Part shown: positions 57,500 to 64,000 of the stretch, in pieces | Layout: each line of letters opens with the position of its first letter | How positions within the stretch are numbered: position 1 is the stretch's first letter | Assembly: GCA_016165875.1 (NCBI GenBank) | Contig: JABBOT010000002.1 | Span: 2,071,540-2,135,539, forward strand | Reading direction: 5' to 3' | DNA: 64,000 nucleotides | Source: Acanthopleura granulata | Taxonomy: Eukaryota; Mollusca; Polyplacophora; Chitonida; Chitonidae | The notes under the pieces: generated by a model | Told to the model about the DNA's origin: nothing | Database searches by the model: none | Seen by the model: the letters and a program-made list of their open reading frames with translations, nothing else | Made by a program: the position numbers and the translations under genes

Positions 57500-60400
57500 G
57501 TATTATATGTAATATCTCTTAGAACTTGTTTCTATTTGCTACAGTGTATATGTGCTTACGGTCGAGGGGTTTTAAGTGCATTGCATGGTATTTTTTAATT
57601 ATGCAGGTAGTGGTTAAGTTTTGAAGCACCTCGCTAAGGGAAATAAATGGAAATATTACAAATATTGTACATGTGCATTAAGACTAAATATGTGAGAAGT
57701 GCATAATGTATAACAACATTAAGTATGAATGAAACGAAATTCTTTGACATCAGAGATCTATTGTTCTTAGACATCCGGCCCTTGCTGGTTTCCAGATGTG
57801 AAGGTGACGAAATTTAACCTACAAGAATTGCGAGTATGAGAGCTGTCTTTGATCATTTAAAAATATTAGTGCAACCCACATGATGTCCATCTTTCGCTTC
57901 CAAAGATATTTCCTGTTTGTACCAGGAGGTGTCCTTTTTGCTGAAAACTTATGTGCACTCATTTTGTGTAACTTGATCTATGTGCATATGAATGCGACAG
58001 GGGTTTTTGAGCAGAGTAGGTATATATGTAGATGTCTACTGTCGTTAGAGCTCACCTTCTTACGAGGCATTCGGGGAGTGCACAGATGGTTTCTTGGAGT
58101 GCAAGTGCCATGATTGCTATGATTGTTCTAAAGAATGCCTTTAAAGCTCAAGCTGAGCATACACAGATGATAAAGTGACAACGGTTCCATGTGCGTGTGA
58201 AGACATTCATTAATCCGGATTAAGGAAGATTAAGCTGGTAAAGTGCTGAAGAATACATGTAAGTGACCAAAAGATGTCTTTGATTTATACACATGTCCAT
58301 GGTAAGGAATAGTGAGAGGGTGCAAGCAAGAACCATATGTGTTGTCCACAAAGTAAGGGAATTCATCAGCCATCGTCAGAGGGAAGTAGATCTTATAATG
58401 CATAGAACAGTGATGTCCTCTTATCTGCAGTACTCAAATAACAAAACCAGTTTTGGAACCAGGAAGTTTCTAGGGCTCTTATTTGATTTTTTTGAGAAAA
58501 TTCTCGTCAAATGCAACAAGGTGAAAAAGGATCAAAATAGTTGTGCATGTATAAGCAACTGTGACATCTGTCAGATCTGCGTCATGACACGTTCATGATG
58601 CCAACACACCAGCCTCACGCTCGTAAAACCATCATTAGTCTGTAATTCGCAACTGTATTATTAACAGTCTTTTGGAGATTACTTGGGCGTATTTTGAGGT
58701 ACCAATTTAATATTAAATTTGATTTTTTTCAAAGTTTTCCCCGTTTGATTTTTTTAGAAGAGCCTCTTAAACGGTCACAAGACCCTGTATCATCCCTACA
58801 TACCAGTGATTTTATTACCAACTCCAGTGGTCATTAATAATCATGGCTGGCATTGTTTTTCAAGTAGTTAGTGAGCATTGCTTTTTTATGAGTGCTAGGA
58901 TTCGTTTCTCCTTGAAGATAGCTGGAGAACCAACCCCACTGTAACATAGTAGCATCTGTAGAAGCCATAACTGCACTGTGGTTGATAGAAATTTAGACGC
59001 TAACAGTTTTGCATTGAAACTTACAGAAGGTTTTGATGTGAAAAGAAATACATTTGAAGTTTCAAGTCAGAGGAATGAAAAGGAGAATATTGCTGGGTTC
59101 TACAGTGCAGAAGGTCAGAAGGAGCTCATTTCAGGATTGAAAATACACAAACATTTTCGTACATTATTTTGTGACACGCAAACTTTGATATCCATGTACA
59201 GAATTGTTACATTTTTTACAGCTTTTGTATGTACATGTAGAACTTGTCTCCCAGGTTCAGTAGATAATGTATGTGTATTTAGAATCTTTTTGCCAATTTC
59301 AAAGTCTTGACAAGTATCAGAAATTGCAAACAGTGACACCTTTCCATCTGTATCAGAAATGTAGGTGTTGGAAAGCTTTGGTCAACATAACATATACCGA
59401 TGACGCTCTTTCCAAGTACAAGTATGAAGCACAGTATGATGCACTTATGGCAGTTGAGTTTTGAAATGCGGTACCTAGTGGTTCTAGTCGCTTATAGTTC
59501 TTGAGTTTAGATGACAGTGCAACTGTTGATGAGTGGTGAATCAGAGGGTATCAATGTGCCAGTGAGATCCACATAGGCCTAATCCCCCAGTCTAAACCCG
59601 CCGTGCCCTTTTGTCTCTACCCTCAATGGAGAACATGTCCCGTGACTATAGCAAGAAGTAAAAGGCGTCTTAAATTTTGTAAGGGAGTCTGTTTCCTGGC
59701 TGTCACAGGCCCTATGTGCACTGTGTACCTAGAGGCGAGAACAAAGGCCGCTGAGGGCTCCCTGTATGCTGGCTCATGCTCACAGCATCAACTAAAGCTC
59801 ATCTCCTTATGCAGGATTCACCAAGATCTGTCACATTCCTCCTCCACCTTTCTGATATTGGAGCCTGTCCTCTGTGAGCCCAGCCATTATGTACAGACTT
59901 CTAGCAGGCCAAGGAAAGTTTAAGGGAGTTGGGCAAAAATAACTTAACGAGAAGCTTTAGAGTTTTCTGACCCTTAACATGTGAGGTACACAGGTTGATA
60001 GGGCCAGTGTTGAAAAGCGAGAGAAAGTAGAGAGGGGGAAAAAAATGATGTAGAATTGTGGGAAATATTTTCATCAGGCTGAAATTGGTATAGGCAGTAT
60101 CAGATTTGCTGACTGGTCCGCTCGTGCGATTGTTGTATTACTTATGTACAAGTTCATGGGTTCAAATCTCAGGCAGTCCAAAATGTTTACATGCTACATG
60201 CATAGGCAGCATACATGTACCAGATAGAATGTGGCTTATCCGTCCTTAAGTTATCGAAACACAGGCATGTTTCCCAGAGTTTGGCACAAAACAGGAATAA
60301 ACCAAGAAAAATGCAAACCTTGTATGCCATGACATTTTGTTATGGTTCATATGAATATTACAGTATGGTTTTGAGATGAACTAACCTTTGGGAAAACCAC

Positions 60401-61040
60401 ACAAGTTAAGACATAATTCTATTTTTAAGTGCATGAAATACATAGCTTTTAAGCATGTACATCTAATTATTTGTAATATTATGAAGGTTAACAGAATTTC
60501 TATGTTTCTGTGAAATTGTTGTTTGAAAACCCTTTTTTAGTTGCCTGCATTGTGCATGTAGTGAAGTATGTTAACAGACAGTATTGTCCGGATGGGTAGG
60601 ACATACTTATACTGATTATGTACATGTACAATTCGGCAGGTCCTTGGACATCTGGTGAAGGGCATTGAGGACAAACAAACACAACATTCCTAGCTATTCA
60701 CCAGCCATGGACTCGCCTATTGTAACCCAATTTCCCCTGCTCTCTCTCTCACTATTTTCAGGACATGAGAGCTTTGTGTAGGATTTTATCACATTTTCAT
60801 GGAGACTGTAGAATGTACGGTAGATTGTTACAAAAGGTAGTCACATTATGATAGAAGCCATTTTGTTGCTTGCTTGAAAGAACACTCGTCTCTGGTCTTT
60901 GATGTGGTAGCTGCCTGACATTCTTTGTTAAGAGCAGATTGTATATTTTCCCATATAATGCATCTGTTTTCATGTATACATTGTATATAGATATAAATGA
61001 ATGTGCACTTTACTCTCATTTTAATGCATGTTAAGCCAAA
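57500..61040. other. Intergenic or intronic DNA, nothing firmly coding
   Basis: Several ORFs of 75-110 codons lack convincing borders. A tRNA-like fragment with CATGGGTTCAAATCTCAGGC lies near 60150. This stretch may contain early introns of the gene whose exons appear after 62.4 kb. Confidence 0.35.
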
Positions 61041-61045
61041 TTTTT

Positions 61046-61306
61046 TTATTTGTTTGATTGGTGTTTTACGCGGTACTCTAGAATATTTCGCTTATACGAC
61101 GGCTGCCAGTATTATGGTGGGAGGAAACCAGACAGAGCCTGGGGGAAACCCACAACCATCTGCAGGTTGCTGACAGACCTTACCACATATGGCTGGAGAG
61201 GAAGCCAGGATGAGCTGGATATGGAATCACAGCGACCGCATTGGTAGAAGACTCCTGGGTCGTTGTGCTACGCTAGCGTGCTAACCGACTGAGCCACGAA
61301 GGCCCC
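61046..61306 (-). mobile_element. Full-length SINE-1, reverse orientation
   Basis: The reverse complement begins GGGGCCTTCGTGGCTCAGTCGG; its TGGCTCAGTCGG (61285-61296) is a perfect pol III A box. It continues with TTAGCACGCTAGCGTAGCAC, GCGGTCGCTGTGATTCC (degenerate B box), AACCTGCAGATGGTTGTGGG, CTCCCACCATAATACTGGCA and TAAAACACCAATCAAACAAA. It is the best preserved head of the family in the window. Confidence 0.9.
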
Positions 61307-62403
61307 TTGTAGCAAAATTAAATATTGCTGAACTTGATGGGAATCAAACAAAGCAAAAGGAAAACATAGCAGGTACCGTAGTGGAAATGCTGTCCTTCCA
61401 TGTGTATATAGTATGGGCAAAGGGAAGTAAATCTGTAGTACATGCAGTTAGAATAGCAAAATGCCCGGTCTGTATGGACATAACTGACAAAACCAGAACT
61501 ACATAATTAAAGGTATAACTTATTTGGTCAGTGATTAATTGATATACAATTGATATACAATTGATATATAATTGTTTTAATATTTTAATGGGTTGTGTTT
61601 TCTTCTGTGGTGTGTTTATAGTTAAGATTGTTGAATTTGTTGTGGATGAAACACGCATGAATCGGCAAGGTTTCAACTTAGTATTCATCTGTGTCCCTGC
61701 CCACAGATTTAGAATTAAGGGCATAAAAGATAAAACTGATCATTAAAAATACTAGTCACATTTATATTTATTGTAAGTGAAGAATTCTTGAATGCTACAA
61801 GCTTGCAAGCACATGTAAGCAGCCTGACAAGAACATTGTCAGGCATCAGATTCCACCGTGTCAGACATGTACAAACAAAGTGGTACCTGACAAACTTCAC
61901 ATGTCAATTACATATGGAATATTCAAAATGCTGCTTGGATTGATTGGATTTTGAAACGTGTCAACAATGCCTCAAAAAGTTATTTGCATGTTTGTTATCC
62001 ATTAAATAACAGCCAAATAAATAAATTTTCTTAAAAGAGAAATACATTTCTCATACCATAAGTTGCTTGGTAAAAAAATCTTACTTGATACATGTGTGAG
62101 CACTTGTTGTTAGTTAATAATATGGTTCTGGTATTTGGGAAATGTTTTGAGGAAATCCTGGGGTTCCCTGGATGCCAAGATTTCGCTCAATTCCTGTTTC
62201 CAGGGCGTGTTGGTGTCATCCCATATATTGCAGCAGCTGCCCCAACATGTAAAAACTGATCTGCTTTTAACCTGTGTTAAAACAGAGTGCCGAAATGGAC
62301 TCCCTCACCCCCACTCCCTGTGAAGAGCAGTCATAAAAAAATATATCTTTCTGAAAAAGTGTCGAAAAAATGGCCAACTACATATTAAGTTTTCTTCTTC
62401 AAG

Positions 62404-62454
62404 TGTTAACTTTCAGAACAGGTGCATTAGAGTGGGCGAAAAGCTTGTACGCAA
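62404..62454 (+). CDS. Possible exon upstream of the 63-kb gene
   Basis: TTTTCTTCTTCAAG acceptor, 51 bp open as LTFRTGALEWAKSLYA, then a perfect GTAAGT donor. Both ends are phase 1, so it cannot join directly to the phase-0 exon at 63136; another exon would be needed. The peptide looks protein-like but is short. Confidence 0.3.
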
Positions 62455-63135
62455 GTAAGTAGCAGTTTGGGTGGAAGGTGGACAGGTTTAGTGGAGCCGT
62501 AGAAAAAGCAGACAAGCTGTAAACCAGAAAGGTCGTCTTCACACTTCCATATGTACACCAGTCAGTGGATTGGCAACAATGTAACGCTGGCCCCAAAGCC
62601 GCCTTGATTCCCTGCTCTGGGAAATGCAGGTCAGAAGATGACTTTCTTTTTAGAATCCTTACAGTTCATGGCTGTAAATTGAATGTGATTAGCAGAGTTT
62701 TAAATATCTTGGTCACTATGGTAACTGGCAGTCCACCTGTTATGAGTGATGATTATGTGGACGGGATGTCAGTTTCTATCAGGCAAATCGGGTGACAACC
62801 TGCCTATTGCCTTACCTTTGGAATGCAGTTGTTTCCTCTAAGCATAGCCAGTAGAGCTTTCCCGGGTCCACGTTGTTAAATTCATCTTGCAGCTGAATTT
62901 TTTTCTTCTCTTTATGCCTGCGATATGTCCTCTCTCTGTTCATACACTGGGGCATGTACATTATCTTTCATATCATGGAAATTTTATGACATGTGCACGT
63001 GAATATGTAAATTACAGTTGTGTATTTTCTCACATTTACGTCACCTACATGCACCTGGCCAAGTGAGGTAAACTACTCTGAGCTACTTAAACAGAGGGGA
63101 ATCTCTGTTTCTTTGACATTTTCTATTTTTTTAAG

Positions 63136-63990
63136 AATAACTATCCTGGAGAAGAGAAAGTAAAATTAGACAAAAAGAGTAATGGAGACATTATTCTATT
63201 GAAAGCTGGCTTGAAATCTGTGGAAAATCTACTGGTATATATGAAGTGAGTAACGTGTGATTGTAGTGATTTAGTATGGTTAAATGCCCAGCTCCATGTA
63301 TAGACTAAACAGAACAATAAATCTTAAGTGTATGCTCTTGCTGCTACTCGCCAAAAAGTACAGACATGTACATGTAAGTCATATTTTTGTCTGTACCTAA
63401 ACTGCCCATGTACATACACTGTATGAATATGTTGTTTTGGTGTCAAATAGATAAAAGTTCATGTATGTTGTATTTATGAGAAAAGAGTTTTTAACAAGAG
63501 AAAAAATAAAAACTGAGAAAGAAATTCACATGCAGATGTAATATACAGGCTTTCAATTAACATTGTGAATATACTTTTACCCTAAATGAACTAAAATTTT
63601 GTTGTTGACTAAGTTGCTAATATTTCCTGGCTCTGACAATTTTGTTGAGTTTAGAAAGCTGTTTGAGGTTTGTCCCGAAGGTATGATCAGGTATCCTACA
63701 TGGAAAATGTAAGATGCAGCACCAGAAATAATATTTCATGACATTTATCTCCCTCGAAAAATGCACATTTTGTCACAAAATTTTAGATCATTTGCAGTAT
63801 ATGTATGTACAATTATCATTTCTTTCACTGGACTTGCCTGCTACAAGGAAACGCTGTGGAGATACAGAATGACTGGAATAATGTTGAAATCATTGTTAAA
63901 CCCCAATCAAAGAAAGAAACAGACTACTTGCTTAACCCATCTTTGGTGAATATACCATTGTTCACTAATGTGGATAACTTCAGAGGTTGA
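63136..63990 (+). CDS. 3' exons of an unidentified gene, including a 26-bp microexon
   Basis: Three exons: 63136-63245 (110 bp, GTGAGT donor), 63655-63680 (26 bp, GTATGA donor) and 63848 onward. The phases 2 and 1 fit exactly, and without the microexon the outer exons do not join in frame. The joined peptide runs NNYPGEEKVKLDKKSNGD, IILLKAGLKSVENLLVYMKK, LFEVCPEGNAVEIQNDWNN, VEIIVKPQSKKETDYLLNP and SLVNIPLFTNVDNFRG. It ends at TGA 63988-63990, unless the GTTGAG at 63986 is a weak donor. It is soluble, charged and without membrane segments. I do not recognise the family. The 5' exons lie upstream and are not resolved. Confidence 0.62.
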
Positions 63991-64000
63991 GAGGACATGA

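Noticed and set aside
58978..59310. 110-codon plus-strand ORF with a protein-like first half
   Set aside because: No clean acceptor/donor pair around the plausible part, and the second half is AT-rich noise.
60110..60180. tRNA-like sequence with a B-box-like GGGTTCAAATCTC
   Set aside because: No pairing acceptor stem or anticodon arm could be drawn; more likely SINE debris. No true tRNA gene was found in the window.
61621..61668. Possible exon KIVEFVVDETRMNRQ
   Set aside because: Protein-like and in usable phase, but the donor (GTTTCA) is poor and no neighbour confirms it.

Overview
This is eukaryotic nuclear DNA from an invertebrate, most likely a mollusc or another lophotrochozoan. The reasons are AT-rich sequence, short GT-AG exons in kilobase introns, many TACATGTA-type palindromes, and two tRNA-derived SINE families of a kind I associate with mollusc genomes. 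No operon, prokaryotic or viral feature was seen. Most of the window is intron and intergenic DNA full of small repeats. Exon models were built by eye from reading frame, splice sites and splice phase; none was tested against transcripts or databases.

1-9 kb, minus strand: a small immunoglobulin (Ig) type gene cluster. Two signal-peptide exons of identical design (58 bp, phase-1 donor) lie at 657-714 and 7316-7373. The second has a TATA box and splices in phase to an intact one-exon Ig domain at 5041-5430. A decayed Ig exon (5822-6106) and a partial one (4824-4972) flank it. A 1-kb minisatellite (about 7846-8845) follows.

9-16.4 kb, plus strand: a complete eight-exon CHMP2B orthologue (211 aa, ESCRT-III). 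It is the only gene named with confidence. Its introns hold a 430-bp foldback element and a small inverted-repeat element with a second copy at 50.7 kb.

16.4-27 kb: intergenic DNA with SINEs and degenerate repeats, then a TATA box and a plausible untranslated first exon at 23.2 kb.

27.4-32.8 kb, plus strand: the most unusual locus. It encodes a predicted secreted, arginine-rich protein of about 1,370 aa built from several dozen repeats on a nine-residue (27-bp) grid. Three short downstream exons in matching phase carry a non-repetitive C-terminus. It is flanked on both sides by a related SINE-plus-tail segment (25.6 and 34.0 kb).

33-62 kb: mostly non-coding. It holds SINE copies, an inverted and tandem array of a roughly 55-bp unit (39.2-41.1 kb), a GT microsatellite, one convincing but unidentified minus-strand exon (43975-44134), a hairpin (53.2 kb) and a repeat with a roughly 140-bp unit (56.8-57.5 kb).

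62-64 kb, plus strand: three exons in perfect splice phase, including a 26-bp microexon, from the 3' part of an unidentified gene.
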